64,000 nt of DNA from Planktothrix tepida PCC 9214 (GCF_900009145.1 NZ_LN889782.1:957486-1021485); one strand, 5' to 3'; shown: positions 8,663 to 18,216, numbered from the stretch's first letter. Notes: generated by a model from the letters alone, not told the origin. Made by a program: numbers and translations.

Positions 8663-8797
8663 GCAACAGAAATAGATCAAGCCTTAAAGAGCCTACCGGG
8701 TTGGGTAGTCAAAGAAGGCAAATTGTACAAAAAATTTGAGTTTCATTCTTTTAATGAAGCAATAATGATTAGGGGTAAAATTAAATCTGTCACTTAA
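8663..8797 (+). pseudogene. Relic of pterin-4a-carbinolamine dehydratase
   Basis: The plus strand reads EIDQALKSLPGWVVKEGKLY followed by KKFEFHSFNEAI, which is the N-terminal half of the PhhB/DCoH family, and then diverges into MIRGKIKSVT and a stop at 8795-8797. The catalytic HHP region and the rest of the domain (about 55 residues) are missing, and no start codon in good context is seen upstream. The family recycles tetrahydrobiopterin cofactors. This is a truncated remnant, probably made by a deletion. Confidence 0.7.
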
Positions 8798-8830
8798 GAA
8801 AGAGACAACCAGCATTCTTCTGTGAAACAA

Positions 8831-8919
8831 GAATCCCCCGTCGAGCGCGCCAGACTTCGGTGTGAGCGGTAGTTGAGCAATAACGAAACTCAGCCGAACC
8901 CTTGACGGGGGAGTGTCAA
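8831..8919. repeat. Dispersed hairpin repeat, copy A
   Basis: A structured repeat with CCCCCGTC at the left and GACGGGGG at the right that can pair. Its right part (8888-8919) matches the copy at 14438-14469 at 29 of 32 positions, and both contain AGACTTCGG followed by GTGAG. It belongs to a non-coding repeat family of unknown role. Confidence 0.75.
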
Positions 8920-8946
8920 TTAAGCCTGTCAGAAATTGACAGCGAC

Positions 8947-9312
8947 TTAAAGGCTGGAGCCTTTAGGGGTGGGAATGTCAATGGAGGATAAGCCAGTGTC
9001 AAGCCATTCGATTAACTTAGGTTTGCTAATGGCGCCCTCATGAGATTGAACAATGTCTTGACCGTTAAATAATCTCAAAGCCGGAACTCCTTCAACCTTA
9101 CACAGTTTGACGGTATCGGGATTGGGGTCTATTTCCACCTTAACTACTTTCACCTGATCACCATAGGTTGCGGCGATCGCTTCTATGGACGGAGAGACAA
9201 GCCGACAAGGGCCACACCAACCCGCCCAAAAATAAACTAAAACGGGTTGTTCAGCTTGCAGCACTTCGGAGTCAAATTCCGAATCTTGAATCACAAGAAC
9301 GTTATTACTCAT
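8947..9312 (-). CDS. Thioredoxin family protein
   Basis: A 121-residue thioredoxin with the redox motif WCGPC (Cys33 and Cys36), preceded by the usual VLVYFWA strand and followed by the cis-Pro region EGVPALRLF. It reduces protein disulfides in the cytosol, using electrons from thioredoxin reductase or ferredoxin-thioredoxin reductase. The C-terminal tail (LSSIDIPTPKGSSL) is longer than in the standard m-type protein, so it may be one of the secondary cyanobacterial thioredoxins. A perfect palindrome (AAAGGCT / AGCCTTT, 8949-8964) spans the last codons. It is divergent from the glpX gene. Confidence 0.92.
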   Translation of the reverse strand: MSNNVLVIQDSEFDSEVLQAEQPVLVYFWAGWCGPCRLVSPSIEAIAATYGDQVKVVKVEIDPNPDTVKLCKVEGVPALRLFNGQDIVQSHEGAISKPKLIEWLDTGLSSIDIPTPKGSSL

Positions 9313-9544
9313 GGGTAGTTGCGTAATTGACTGACCTACAAATCTCTATTCCAGATTAAACTGTCTTAGCACTCTTAAGTCGGTCAGACGATCCCCTTGT
9401 CACTCAATTTAGGTTGAATGCAGCAAAAATTAACAAAAACGATATTCCCTGAAATGTAAAGGAAATCCCCCCCTCTGATAGACTAAAACACTGGGAGTAT
9501 GTAATCAATCCGGCAATCTCAAACTGTTGAGAGGAGAAAATTCT

Positions 9545-10582
9545 GTGGATAATGTTATTGGATTAGAGATTATTGAAGTCGTCGAGCAAGCTGCGATTGC
9601 TTCTGCTCGTTTGATGGGTAAGGGAGACAAAAATGAAGCCGACCATGTGGCGGTGGAAGCCATGCGTCAACGCATGAACCAAATTCACATGAAAGGACGA
9701 ATCGTCATTGGGGAAGGAGAACGGGATGAAGCCCCCATGCTTTATATTGGTGAACAAGTCGGCATCTGTACCCAAGACGATGCCGCTAAATATTGTAACC
9801 CGGATGAACTGCTTGAAATTGATATCGCCGTTGACCCCTGCGAAGGGACAAACTTAGTCGCCTACGGTCAAAATGGATCGATGGCTGTATTAGCCATTTC
9901 TGAAAAAGGCGGTTTATTTGCGGCGCCTGACTTCTATATGAAGAAGTTAGCGGCTCCTGCGGTGGCTCAAGGTCATGTCGATATTAACAAATCTGCCACT
10001 GAAAACTTAAAAATTCTCTCGGACTGCATGAACCGCTCCGTTGAGGATTTAGTGGTGGTGGTGATGGATCGTCCCCGTCACAAAGATCTGATCAATGAAA
10101 TTCGGACTGCTGGCGCCCGTGTACGTTTGATTAGTGATGGTGATGTTTCGGCTGCAATTTCCTGTGCCTTTTCAGGAACGAATATTCATGCTCTCATGGG
10201 TATTGGGGCGGCACCAGAAGGAGTGATTTCTGCGGCGGCAATGCGGGCTTTAGGCGGTCACTTCCAAGGTCAGTTAATTTATGACCCTGAAGTGGTGAAA
10301 ACCGGATTAATTGGGGAAAGCAAAGAAGGCAATATTGCTCGCCTCAAAGAAATGGGAATTACTGAACCGGATAAAGTCTATAATGCAGAGGAATTAGCTT
10401 CTGGCCAAACGGTGTTATTCGCAGCCTGTGGAATTACACCGGGTACTTTAATGGAAGGAGTGCGCTTCTTTAAAGGTGGTGCTCGTACTCAAAGTTTAGT
10501 CATTTCTTCTCAGTCGAAAACGGCTCGTTTTGTGGATACTATCCATATGTTTGAGTCACCTAAGAATATTCAGTTGCGCTAA
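9545..10582 (+). CDS. glpX: Class II fructose-1,6-/sedoheptulose-1,7-bisphosphatase
   Basis: A 345-residue GlpX-type bisphosphatase. Cyanobacteria use it as the dual FBP/SBPase of the Calvin cycle, dephosphorylating both fructose-1,6- and sedoheptulose-1,7-bisphosphate. Family features are visible: [15 protein letters not shown] at the N-terminus, [18 protein letters not shown], the metal and phosphate site [12 protein letters not shown], and [24 protein letters not shown] 18 bp upstream (9527) extends the frame, but GAGAGGAG lies right behind it as the ribosome-binding site for the GTG at 9545, and homologues also begin (M/V)D..GLEIIE. It is followed by a repeat-rich gap and hemA, in the same direction. 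Confidence 0.95.
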   Translation: MDNVIGLEIIEVVEQAAIASARLMGKGDKNEADHVAVEAMRQRMNQIHMKGRIVIGEGERDEAPMLYIGEQVGICTQDDAAKYCNPDELLEIDIAVDPCEGTNLVAYGQNGSMAVLAISEKGGLFAAPDFYMKKLAAPAVAQGHVDINKSATENLKILSDCMNRSVEDLVVVVMDRPRHKDLINEIRTAGARVRLISDGDVSAAISCAFSGTNIHALMGIGAAPEGVISAAAMRALGGHFQGQLIYDPEVVKTGLIGESKEGNIARLKEMGITEPDKVYNAEELASGQTVLFAACGITPGTLMEGVRFFKGGARTQSLVISSQSKTARFVDTIHMFESPKNIQLR

Positions 10583-10680
10583 ACTTTTCAGTAAATAGTA
10601 ATCAGTCATCAGTTTTTGGTTTTTATCCAACAGTTAACAGCTATTAACTATTAACTATTAACTGAAAGATATCTACTCTT

Positions 10681-10714
10681 AACTGATAACTGATAACTGA
10701 TAACTGATAACTGA
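10681..10714. repeat. Heptamer array AACTGAT
   Basis: Nearly five perfect tandem copies of AACTGAT lie in the 180-bp gap between glpX and hemA. Just before it (about 10633-10665) TTAACTA-type units recur in a looser array. Confidence 0.9.
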
Positions 10715-10761
10715 ATTACTGTTTGATCTTTTTTTAAAACCCTATTTATATCAACTGTTGT

Positions 10762-12060
10762 ATGAATATTGCTGTTGTCGGTTTAAGTCATAAGACCGCG
10801 CCTGTTGAAGTACGCGAAAAATTGAGTATTCCTGAACCTCAGTTAGAAGCTGCGATCGCTCATTTATTAAGTTATCCTCATATTGAAGAAGTTGCGATTC
10901 TCAGCACCTGTAACCGTTTAGAAATTTATTTAGTCGCCACAGAAACTCAACCGGGAATTCGGGAAGTTACTCAATTTTTATCAGAAAAAAGTAAGTTATC
11001 TTTACATCAATTACGCCCCCATTTATTTACTTTGCTTCATGATGATGCCATTATGCACTTAATGCGAGTGGCGGCGGGTTTAGATAGTTTAGTTTTAGGG
11101 GAAGGTCAAATTTTATCTCAAGTTAAACAAACTCATAAATTAAGTCAGCAATATAAAGGGATTAGTCGCATTCTGAACCGTTTATTTACCCAAGCGGTGA
11201 CGGCTGGAAAACGGGTGAGAACGGAAACAAGCATTGGTACGGGTGCAGTTTCTATTAGTTCTGCGGCGGTGGAATTAGTTCAGATGAAAGTCCAGAACTT
11301 AAGTAATTATCGCATTACGATTTTAGGTGCGGGTAAAATGTCGCGTTTATTGGTTCAGCACTTATTATCAAAAGGTGGGAACCAAATTACCATTTTAAAT
11401 CGAACTTTAGGGCGTGCTAAAGAATTAGCTCATCAATTTCCTGATGCGAATTTAAAAATTGATACGATGTCGGAAATGATGTCTGTAATGGCTAATTCTG
11501 ATATTGTGTTTACTAGCACTTCAGCGACAGAACCAATTGTAGATCGCTCTAAGTTAGAAACGATTTTAACCGCCTCTCAATCCTTAATGTTAGTCGATAT
11601 TTCTGTCCCTCGGAATGTCGCTACTGATGTGAATGAGTTAGCCCATGTTCAAGCTTATAATGTGGATGATTTAAAAGCGGTTGTCGCGCAAAACCACGAA
11701 AGTCGCCGTCAAATGGCTCAGGAAGCGGAAGTTTTATTGGAAGAGGAAGTACAAGCCTTTGATGTTTGGTGGCGCAGTTTAGAAACAGTACCCGTGATTA
11801 ACTGTTTACGCGATAAAATTGAAGGAATTCGAGAACAGGAGTTAGAAAAAGCTTTATCTCGTTTAGGGACAGAATTTGCTGATAAGCATCAAGAAGTCAT
11901 AGAAGCCTTAACGCGAGGAATTGTGAATAAGATTCTCCACGACCCGATGGTACAACTTCGCGCTCAACAGGATATTGAAGCTCGACGTCGGGCGATGCAA
12001 ACCTTACAGACCTTATTTAATTTAGAGCCTGAAAAAAATTCCAGCCAGCAATATAGTTAG
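10762..12060 (+). CDS. hemA: Glutamyl-tRNA reductase
   Basis: A 432-residue HemA, the first committed enzyme of tetrapyrrole synthesis: it reduces glutamyl-tRNA(Glu) with NADPH to glutamate-1-semialdehyde, feeding heme, chlorophyll and bilins. The N-terminal catalytic domain begins [19 protein letters not shown] and carries the active Cys50 in [10 protein letters not shown]. The NADPH-binding fold starts at [17 protein letters not shown] (about residue 185), and a C-terminal dimerisation helix region follows. Length is normal. Transcription may start within the repeat-rich gap upstream. A hairpin at 12100-12128 probably ends the message. Confidence 0.97.
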   Translation: MNIAVVGLSHKTAPVEVREKLSIPEPQLEAAIAHLLSYPHIEEVAILSTCNRLEIYLVATETQPGIREVTQFLSEKSKLSLHQLRPHLFTLLHDDAIMHLMRVAAGLDSLVLGEGQILSQVKQTHKLSQQYKGISRILNRLFTQAVTAGKRVRTETSIGTGAVSISSAAVELVQMKVQNLSNYRITILGAGKMSRLLVQHLLSKGGNQITILNRTLGRAKELAHQFPDANLKIDTMSEMMSVMANSDIVFTSTSATEPIVDRSKLETILTASQSLMLVDISVPRNVATDVNELAHVQAYNVDDLKAVVAQNHESRRQMAQEAEVLLEEEVQAFDVWWRSLETVPVINCLRDKIEGIREQELEKALSRLGTEFADKHQEVIEALTRGIVNKILHDPMVQLRAQQDIEARRRAMQTLQTLFNLEPEKNSSQQYS

Positions 12061-12099
12061 GTGGGCTCTGTTTTTCCTGGATTGTTTCTACCAATAACG

Positions 12100-12128
12100 C
12101 GGCGATCAAAAACTGTTTTTGATCGTCG
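12100..12128 (+). terminator. Hairpin after hemA
   Basis: A 13-bp stem with one mismatch (CGGCGATCAAAAA and TTTTTGATCGTCG) around a 3-base loop, 40 bp after the hemA stop. The T-rich tract is inside the stem and is only followed by TT, so it is a weak terminator or a processing hairpin. Confidence 0.5.
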
Positions 12129-12705
12129 TTAACCCTATTTGTCTAGGGAGATAGGGGAATTAATAACAATCTCCAAGGATTACAACCCACGAAGAACCAA
12201 GGTTTCACCCCAGTTTGACAGACCATCATTAATTGAGAATCAAGCCAGAATCCCCTGTAAAAAGGGCGATCAGGTTTAGCCGAGGACATTAAAACTATTG
12301 AGTTTGCTTTTTCCCTAGAGCAAAAAATAACTAAAAACAGCCAGCCAAGGGATTTATAGACACCCCTAACCTAAAAAGTGGGTGATTGCAAAAGACCTCT
12401 TGAAATCCCTAAGCAAGCTTGCAATAATAAAAAACAGAAAGGCACATTACGAGGGTTTCAAGGAGCTGGAAGTGATGTGTTTATGGGAGCACAATACTTC
12501 CAGCGTTCTTGCTTTTTTTCAATGAAACCCGTCAAAGTTCGCCTAGTTATTAAAAAATCAAGTAGATCAGAGTGTATTTAGTAACAACACATCTGCTCAA
12601 GATTATACACAAAAATTGTCGAACAGGCTACATTGCTCTTCAAAAAACATTACAATTGCTACATTTATTCCCCTGAATAGGGACTTGCTTTGCAAGTCCT
12701 GTATT
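12129..12705. other. Gene-free gap with nested hairpins
   Basis: No convincing gene. Several inverted repeats cluster here: AGGGATTT (12348) with AAATCCCT (12403), inside it CACCC with GGGTG; a GCAAGCTTGC palindrome (12413-12422); and a two-part hairpin in which GGGTTTCA (about 12453) pairs with TGAAACCC (about 12523) around GCTGGAAGT/ACTTCCAGC. A 19-bp hairpin (GGACTTGC-TTT-GCAAGTCC, 12681-12699) precedes the end of trpA. A 67-codon frame through this region has no protein-like features. It could be a structured RNA or the remains of a mobile element. Confidence 0.6.
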
Positions 12706-13509
12706 TTAATTTTGGATTGCGGTTTTTAGATCTTGACAAAATCGACCAATATCTGCTAATGCCTGTTCCGGTGTTCCCTCAGCTAATCGTTTGACAAAAG
12801 CACTTCCAACAATCACCGCATCCGCACCCCAATCTCGCATTTGGGTGGCTTGTTCGGGTTGAGAAATCCCAAACCCAACTCCAATGGGTTTATCCGTGAG
12901 AGTTCGCATTTCCTTGAGAATATCTTCAACACGGGTTTGGACTTGCGAACGCATCCCCGTTACCCCGGTAACACTGACTAAATAAATAAACCCTTGAGAT
13001 TGACGAGCGATTAATTCAATTCGTTCTTTAGGGCTGGTCGGTGCCACCAGTAACGTGACTTCTATGCCGATTTGACGGGCAGGTTCTAGTAAAGTTTCGG
13101 CTTCTTCTAAAGGTAAATCCGGTACGACTAAACCCCTAGCTCCCGCTTGATAAATCTGTTCTAAAAAGGGTTTAATCCCTCGGTGCAAAATGGGATTATA
13201 ATAGGTAAATAAAATAATTGGGGCTTTCAGCGTTGGGCTAACAGTTGCCACCATTTCTAATACTTGATCTAAACGAGTTCCTTTTTGTAAGGCGCGAGTT
13301 GCAGCCGCTTGAATAACAGGCCCATCTGCCAATGGATCAGAATAAGGAACCCCCAATTCAATTAAATCCGCTCCATTTTGATCCAGAACTTGTAAAGCTT
13401 TCGCCGTTGTTTCTAAGTTCGGATCACCGGCGGTAATAAACGGAATTAAAGCACAGTTTTTTTTGTCCGAAACTCGTAAAGATTCAAAGCATTGAGAAAC
13501 AGAAATCAT
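12706..13509 (-). CDS. trpA: Tryptophan synthase alpha chain
   Basis: A 267-residue TrpA, which cleaves indole-3-glycerol phosphate to indole and glyceraldehyde-3-phosphate and passes indole to TrpB through a tunnel. The catalytic Glu51 and Asp62 are visible in [17 protein letters not shown], with the phosphate loop GFGISQPEQ and [12 protein letters not shown] near the C-terminus. Length is normal. It is the last gene of the co-directional set ndhL, DUF3007, trpA, an arrangement seen in other cyanobacteria. Confidence 0.97.
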   Translation of the reverse strand: MISVSQCFESLRVSDKKNCALIPFITAGDPNLETTAKALQVLDQNGADLIELGVPYSDPLADGPVIQAAATRALQKGTRLDQVLEMVATVSPTLKAPIILFTYYNPILHRGIKPFLEQIYQAGARGLVVPDLPLEEAETLLEPARQIGIEVTLLVAPTSPKERIELIARQSQGFIYLVSVTGVTGMRSQVQTRVEDILKEMRTLTDKPIGVGFGISQPEQATQMRDWGADAVIVGSAFVKRLAEGTPEQALADIGRFCQDLKTAIQN

Positions 13510-13582
13510 TCAAATAAACTCAAATAAACTAATTAATTATCCAATAACTTCAGATCCATTGAAGAAGAGAAAAATAAAAGAC

Positions 13583-13888
13583 TTAACTCCTTTTCTCTTC
13601 TTCAACTTCAGCTTGAAGTTGAGCCAGTTCTTCTGGAGTCATTTCTTCCAGTCGTTTTTGTAATACCGCATCTTCATAGTTTTTAAGTTGTTGGTTATAA
13701 GTCATTTTATGAGTACCAACTCGAAATAAATAAGTTAGTAACCAAATCACTAAACCCCCCACTAAAACCGCTTGACTCCAGATTCCAGCATCGGCGCTAT
13801 CAAAACCTATCCCTTGGAAGATGAGGTAAATCAATCCACCGCTTAAAAAGACAAGAATTGTAATGACAATGACATCAATTCGTCGCAT
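13583..13888 (-). CDS. DUF3007 membrane protein
   Basis: A 101-residue protein with two membrane segments (VIVITILVFLSGGLIYLIF and SQAVLVGGLVIWLLTYLFRV) and a charged C-terminal helix (MTPEELAQLQAEVEEEKRS). It matches the DUF3007 family, shared by cyanobacteria and plant plastids. Function is unknown. Its ATG overlaps the stop of ndhL by one base, so the two are co-translated, which suggests a thylakoid role linked to NDH-1 or photosynthesis; that is inference from position only. Confidence 0.85.
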   Translation of the reverse strand: MRRIDVIVITILVFLSGGLIYLIFQGIGFDSADAGIWSQAVLVGGLVIWLLTYLFRVGTHKMTYNQQLKNYEDAVLQKRLEEMTPEELAQLQAEVEEEKRS

Positions 13889-14106
13889 TAGCTGGCAATT
13901 TTTCGAGGTTGAGGACGTAAATTCAAGAAGGGTGCAAGCAGAATTAATCCAGGGAAAAAGAAGAAGACTAAAAAGTACATAAAAGCTCGTTCAAAGGAAC
14001 TGGCTACATACCAACGAGCATTCATATAGGCATATAAAGCAGCCGGAAGCACTAATAAATAAGCACCAGCAAGAGCCGCATAGAGTAATAGGGTAATCAG
14101 TAGCAT
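13888..14106 (-). CDS. ndhL: NAD(P)H-quinone oxidoreductase subunit L
   Basis: A 72-residue protein with two membrane helices joined by the conserved loop [20 protein letters not shown], then [23 protein letters not shown]. This is NdhL (formerly IctA), a small membrane subunit found only in the photosynthetic NDH-1 complex, needed for cyclic electron flow and inorganic carbon uptake. It is the first gene of the ndhL-DUF3007-trpA group. Confidence 0.93.
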   Translation of the reverse strand: MLLITLLLYAALAGAYLLVLPAALYAYMNARWYVASSFERAFMYFLVFFFFPGLILLAPFLNLRPQPRKIAS

Positions 14107-14264
14107 AATTGCAGGTTTAACGATAAACAGCAGCTAACGTTAGACAATTGTAAACTATAGTGCCCACTGGAGGGAATAGGGACAGGGCTATTTGATTTTC
14201 TGCAAAAACGAGTGTTACCTTTCCCCCGACCCGTCTCCAAGATGACTATAGTGCTACTTGAAGA

Positions 14265-14293
14265 GGGAACAGGGAATAGGGAACAGGGAACAG
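14265..14293. repeat. Heptamer array GGGAACA/GGGAATA
   Basis: About four imperfect copies of GGGAACA with one GGGAATA. It is the same family as the arrays at 2653 and 57629. Confidence 0.8.
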
Positions 14294-14410
14294 TAAGAAT
14301 TGAAAGGGTTTTAGAGTTTAAAAATGTCCTAACCGTCATGCGTAGCGCCATATATTTGAGTTCAGGGGCTAATATCTGTATCGTCGAGAGAGGACTCCCG
14401 CCACAGCGTA

Positions 14411-14469
14411 AGACTTCGGCGTGAGACTTCGGCGTGAGCTCAGTCGAACGCTTGACGGGGGAGTGTCAA
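14411..14469. repeat. Dispersed hairpin repeat, copy B
   Basis: It contains AGACTTCGGCGTGAG followed by a second GACTTCGGCGTGAG and then the block ending CTTGACGGGGGAGTGTCAA. The last 32 bases match copy A at 8888-8919 at 29 positions. Copy B has a tandem duplication inside that copy A lacks. Confidence 0.75.
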
Positions 14470-14516
14470 CAAAAATAGCGTGAGTCCCCACCCGTACCCG
14501 TCAACAGTCAATACCC

Positions 14517-15578
14517 CTAAGTTAAGGCGAAAACAGAGACTTTTCCAGCAATGCGTTGGGCGATCGCCGTTAATTCTAAAGCCGAAGCTGAGTTAGGATC
14601 AGAAATCACAATGGGAATTCCTGCGTCTCCCCCTTCTCGCACGGGCATTTCTAAAGGAATAGCACCCAAGAGGGTAACACCAAGCTCGTGAGCGGTTTTT
14701 TCGCCTCCGCCAGAACCAAAAATATCGTATTTTTTATCCGGGGCATCAGGGGGGATAAAATAACTCATATTTTCCACAATTCCCAACACCGAAACCCCCA
14801 ACTGTTGGAACATTTTTAACCCTTTCCGGGAGTCAAGGAGAGAAACTAACTGAGGTGTTGTCACAATTACGACCCCAGACATGGGAACCGCTTGGGCGAG
14901 GGTGAGTTGAGCATCTCCGGTTCCCGGCGGCATATCCACCAAAAGATAATCTAATTCACCCCAATTAACTTGATAGAGAAATTGACGAATAATCCCATTT
15001 AACATGGGGCCACGCCAAATCACAGGTTGATCTTTATCGATGAGAAATGCCATCGAAACCAACTTTACCCCATGATTAAATGCAGGTTCTAGGACTTCTC
15101 CTTGGGGACTTTGCTGCACCCTGACTTGAGCATCTGCCAACCCTAACATCGTGGGGTCATTAGGGCCATAAATATCCGCATCAATTAAACCAACTTTCGC
15201 ACCCGTTTGAGCTAAGGCAACCGCAACATTAACCGCAACGGTACTTTTTCCGACGCCTCCTTTGCCACTGGAAATGGCTAGAATATTTTTAACCCCTGGA
15301 ATACCTTGACGGTCAGGTAAAGCTTTTTGTTGAGGGGTTTCGGCGGTAACATCAACAACAACCGTTTCCACCCCTGGGAGTTGTTTAACGGCTTTTTGAC
15401 AATCTTCGACGATAAATTCCCGTAGGGGACAAGCAGGCGTGGTCAGGACTAAGGTAAAGCTAACCTCACCCCCTTGGATTTTCAGGTTACGAATCATGTT
15501 TAATTCCACCAAACTCTTTTGGAGTTCAGGGTCTTGTACAGGTCGTAACACCTCTAAGACTGTGTTGAAATCAAGCAT
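14517..15578 (-). CDS. apbC: Mrp/ApbC-type P-loop iron-sulfur carrier
   Basis: A 353-residue Mrp/NBP35-family ATPase that holds and transfers Fe-S clusters to target proteins in the cytosol. The N-terminal DUF59 (MIP18-like) domain covers residues 1-80, with TTPACPLREF. The ATPase domain has a deviant Walker A GKGGVGKST (residues 105-113), LIDADIYGPNDPTMLG, and DYLLVDMPPGTGD. Where many family members carry a CPxC pair, this protein reads MSYFIPPDAPDKKYDIFG with no cysteine, a variant that I recall as usual in cyanobacteria. It stands alone, with hemF divergent upstream. Confidence 0.93.
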   Translation of the reverse strand: MLDFNTVLEVLRPVQDPELQKSLVELNMIRNLKIQGGEVSFTLVLTTPACPLREFIVEDCQKAVKQLPGVETVVVDVTAETPQQKALPDRQGIPGVKNILAISSGKGGVGKSTVAVNVAVALAQTGAKVGLIDADIYGPNDPTMLGLADAQVRVQQSPQGEVLEPAFNHGVKLVSMAFLIDKDQPVIWRGPMLNGIIRQFLYQVNWGELDYLLVDMPPGTGDAQLTLAQAVPMSGVVIVTTPQLVSLLDSRKGLKMFQQLGVSVLGIVENMSYFIPPDAPDKKYDIFGSGGGEKTAHELGVTLLGAIPLEMPVREGGDAGIPIVISDPNSASALELTAIAQRIAGKVSVFALT

Positions 15579-15880
15579 ATTGAATCAGAGTGTTTCCAAT
15601 TTGAGCAATAAATGAAGGGCTATTGTCGGGAGTAGAGAGTCTATCCCCCGTCTATTATTCAAGAATTCGGCAATTTAACGGCTCTTCATATTTTGATAAT
15701 AAGTGTTAAAAACGCTTAAGCTAACTTCAAATTAAAGTAAAGAAGATTTACAGTCTCAGAAATTTAAGGCATCAGTAGCCATTAGCCACTTGACTCCAGG
15801 GACACAATATAGACATGATCATAACGCTTGGCGAGATTAAAACAAATGGTTCGCCAAACAAGATAGGTTAAAAAAAAATT
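15579..15880. other. Divergent promoter region apbC/hemF
   Basis: Non-coding. The only clear structure is an interrupted inverted repeat TAAGTG-7 bases-CGCTTA at 15700-15718 (one mismatch), which could be an operator for hemF. No assignable promoter was identified. Confidence 0.35.
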
Positions 15881-16924
15881 ATGACAGCTTCTCAGATATC
15901 GGAAATTACTACGCCCCAGTTGATCCCTCCGACTGACTCCAAAACCCGTGTCAGTGAGTTTATGAAACAAATCCAGGATGAAATTTGTCAAGGCTTAGAA
16001 AAACTCGATGGCCTTGGCAAATTTAGAGAGGACTCTTGGGATCGCCCAGAAGGCGGTGGCGGTCGGACTCGTGTGATTCGAGATGGGGATGTGTTTGAAC
16101 AAGGGGGAGTGAATTTCTCCGAAGTTTGGGGCGAAACATTGCCTCCTTCAATTCTGACACAACGTCCAGAGGCAGCCGGACAGGGATTTTATGCCACAGG
16201 AACCTCAATGGTACTCCATCCCCGCAATCCCTATATTCCAACGGTACACCTTAATTATCGCTATTTTGAAGCGGGGCCTGTATGGTGGTTTGGGGGCGGG
16301 ATTGATTTAACCCCTTATTATCCCTTTGCTGAAGATGCTCACCATTTTCATCAAACCTTAAAACAAACTTGCGATCGCCACCATGAAGAGTATTATCCTG
16401 TATTCAAACGTTGGTGTGATGAATATTTCTATTTGAAACATCGCCAAGAAACACGAGGGGTGGGGGGCATCTTTTTTGACTATCAAGATCCCCAAAGTCA
16501 ACTTTATAAAGGCCCTGATCCGAAAGGAACAGCAGCCTTGTATAGTAATGAAGTGGGAACCCCAGATTCGAGAGATTGGGAATCTTTGTTCAGTTTTATT
16601 CAAGACTGTGGACAAGCTTTTCTACCTGCTTATGGGCCGATTGTAGAACGGCGGCGTTCTCATGAATACGGAGATCGAGAACGACAGTTCCAATTATATC
16701 GGCGAGGTCGATATGTGGAATTCAACTTGGTTTATGATCGAGGGACGATTTTTGGCTTACAAACCAATGGTCGTACTGAGTCCATTCTCATGTCTTTACC
16801 GCCTCTGGTACGATGGGAATATGGCTATGAGCCGGAACCGGGAACTCCAGAAGCAGAATTGTATGAGACTTTCTTAAAGCCTCAAGATTGGGCGAACTGG
16901 ACTGCTCCTAACTCACAGGTCTAA
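15881..16924 (+). CDS. hemF: Oxygen-dependent coproporphyrinogen III oxidase
   Basis: A 347-residue HemF that converts coproporphyrinogen III to protoporphyrinogen IX using O2, in heme and chlorophyll synthesis. Family blocks are clear: the Gly-rich [73 protein letters not shown] and [21 protein letters not shown]. The length is typical for cyanobacteria. The neighbouring hemA at 10.8 kb belongs to the same pathway but not to the same transcript. The downstream STAS gene starts 59 bp later in the same direction. Confidence 0.97.
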   Translation: MTASQISEITTPQLIPPTDSKTRVSEFMKQIQDEICQGLEKLDGLGKFREDSWDRPEGGGGRTRVIRDGDVFEQGGVNFSEVWGETLPPSILTQRPEAAGQGFYATGTSMVLHPRNPYIPTVHLNYRYFEAGPVWWFGGGIDLTPYYPFAEDAHHFHQTLKQTCDRHHEEYYPVFKRWCDEYFYLKHRQETRGVGGIFFDYQDPQSQLYKGPDPKGTAALYSNEVGTPDSRDWESLFSFIQDCGQAFLPAYGPIVERRRSHEYGDRERQFQLYRRGRYVEFNLVYDRGTIFGLQTNGRTESILMSLPPLVRWEYGYEPEPGTPEAELYETFLKPQDWANWTAPNSQV

Positions 16925-16983
16925 GTTAAACTACTGTCAGATAAGCAACCAACGCAATATCAAAAATTCCGAGGGGACGGTCA

Positions 16984-17418
16984 GTGATTCATATCGATCA
17001 AAAAGAACATACGACCCAGGATGGTACAAAGGTCATTGTCTTGGCACCAACAGGACGCCTAGACATCACAACAGCTTGGCAATTCCGCCTCAAGTTGCAG
17101 GAATGTATATCTAAATTGAGTCGCCATGTCGTAGTAAATCTAGGTCAAGTGAACTTTATTGATAGTTCGGGTCTGACTTCACTGGTTGCTGGAATGCGAG
17201 ATGCTGACAAAGTGAAGGGTAGCTTCCGAATTTGTAATGTTCATCCAGAAGCCAAACTGGTATTTGAGGTGACCATGATGGATTCTGTCTTTGAAATTTT
17301 TGAGACGGAAGATGAAGCCCTTGAAGGTGGGGTAAGAGAAAGTTCAGGGGGGGACAATCGCCCCCAACCCAGACAGGGCCGGGGTGGGTTAGAAACCCAT
17401 AAACCCACAGAAAAATAG
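16984..17418 (+). CDS. STAS-domain anti-sigma factor antagonist
   Basis: A 144-residue protein starting at GTG, with a STAS domain over residues 3-110. The phospho-acceptor site reads NFIDSSGLTSLV, where Ser62 is equivalent to the regulatory serine of SpoIIAA. Such proteins bind an anti-sigma kinase when unphosphorylated and so free a sigma factor or another partner. The last 30 residues (SSGGDNRPQPRQGRGG...) are polar and disordered, an extension beyond the domain. No partner kinase is next to it. It may be transcribed with hemF. Confidence 0.88.
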   Translation: MIHIDQKEHTTQDGTKVIVLAPTGRLDITTAWQFRLKLQECISKLSRHVVVNLGQVNFIDSSGLTSLVAGMRDADKVKGSFRICNVHPEAKLVFEVTMMDSVFEIFETEDEALEGGVRESSGGDNRPQPRQGRGGLETHKPTEK

Positions 17419-17522
17419 CAAGCTTATCCAGTAATCTTTCTATCTCTCTTGTCGCCCCCTGAAAAGAGCCAGTGGAAATCAGATCACGGCACGCTAACCC
17501 TACTCGGCTTTCTGTCAAAACA

Positions 17523-17546
17523 AGAGGCGTACTTCTGTACGTCTCT
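17523..17546. terminator. Hairpin between convergent genes
   Basis: A 10-bp stem with one mismatch (AGAGGCGTAC and GTACGTCTCT) and a 4-base loop lies between the STAS gene and cpcT, which converge. It may end transcripts from both sides; no T-run is present. Confidence 0.45.
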
Positions 17547-17589
17547 CAGCAGAAGCCTGATCTGAACAAATTTTCAGTTGGGATTGAGA

Positions 17590-18216
17590 TTAAAGGTCAT
17601 TAGGCAGTAAAGAAGCAAAACAAGACTGTTTTTGGAATTGAAATGGCCCTAACATCGCCCCCCACAATGGTTTTCCAGTGGTAGGGTCAATACCTTTGTC
17701 ATAGCTGAAAAATTCATCCTGGGTGGCTTCAAAACCCAATTCAACTTGATAGGTTTTGTTTTGATAACTAAAGCAACAGATTTGGTCTTTTGGAGGTATG
17801 GCTTTGAATCGATAATGATTAGGGCTTAAGACTTGATAAGTAATATTTAAGGTACAACCGGGCAAAAGTTTTAAATCCTCTGGGGTAAGATGTTGCAACC
17901 GTTCTGGATCTTGTCCAGCACCTTGCACCTGAGAAATATTTTGAGGCATATAATATTGAGCCTCTAAAGGGAACTCAGGATTAAGGGAGGAGCGTAACTG
18001 AATAAACCGAGGACGATAGGGTTGATTCAGGTTAACAATATTGGCTTGTTCGGCAAATAGGATCAAGCTGGGTTCGGGAAACAGATTGAAGGGAACTGGA
18101 CGATGCCAGAGGTGTAAATGGACATACCAAACGGGGTCAGCCAAGGCTTGGGCTTGATTATTAAACTCTCCCGCCATATATTCCGCTAAAGCTCTAAGTT
18201 CAGGGGATATTACCAT
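17590..18216 (-). CDS. cpcT: Phycobiliprotein lyase CpcT
   Basis: A 208-residue protein of the CpcT/CpeT family, which attaches phycocyanobilin to the second (Cys-153 type) cysteine of the phycocyanin beta chain. Family segments include LAEYMAGEFNNQAQALADPVWYVHLHLWHRPVP, LFAEQANIVNLNQPYRPRF and a C-terminal block with FFSYDKGIDPTTGKPLWGAMLGPF. The protein is cytosolic and the length is normal. It shows that the organism makes phycobilisomes. It is divergent from psb29, with about 95 bp between the starts. Confidence 0.9.
   Translation of the reverse strand: MVISPELRALAEYMAGEFNNQAQALADPVWYVHLHLWHRPVPFNLFPEPSLILFAEQANIVNLNQPYRPRFIQLRSSLNPEFPLEAQYYMPQNISQVQGAGQDPERLQHLTPEDLKLLPGCTLNITYQVLSPNHYRFKAIPPKDQICCFSYQNKTYQVELGFEATQDEFFSYDKGIDPTTGKPLWGAMLGPFQFQKQSCFASLLPNDL

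Larger units (their letters stand above)
14107..14516. other. Repeat-rich gap upstream of ndhL
   Basis: No gene seen. It holds a heptamer-type array based on GGGAACA/GGGAATA (14265-14293) and copy B of a dispersed repeat (14411-14469) with two tandem GACTTCGGCGTGAG units and GACGGGGG at the right. The ndhL promoter should lie at the left end. Confidence 0.7.

Noticed and set aside
10633-10714. Possible CRISPR array
   Set aside because: The repeats are perfect tandem heptamers with no spacers, and no cas genes are in the window.
12378-12581. A 67-codon frame starting at GTG
   Set aside because: It crosses a cluster of hairpins and shows no protein-like pattern; the region looks like structured non-coding DNA.
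14097-14424. Two short overlapping frames of 70-84 codons upstream of ndhL
   Set aside because: They are produced by heptamer and hairpin repeats on both strands and have no protein character.
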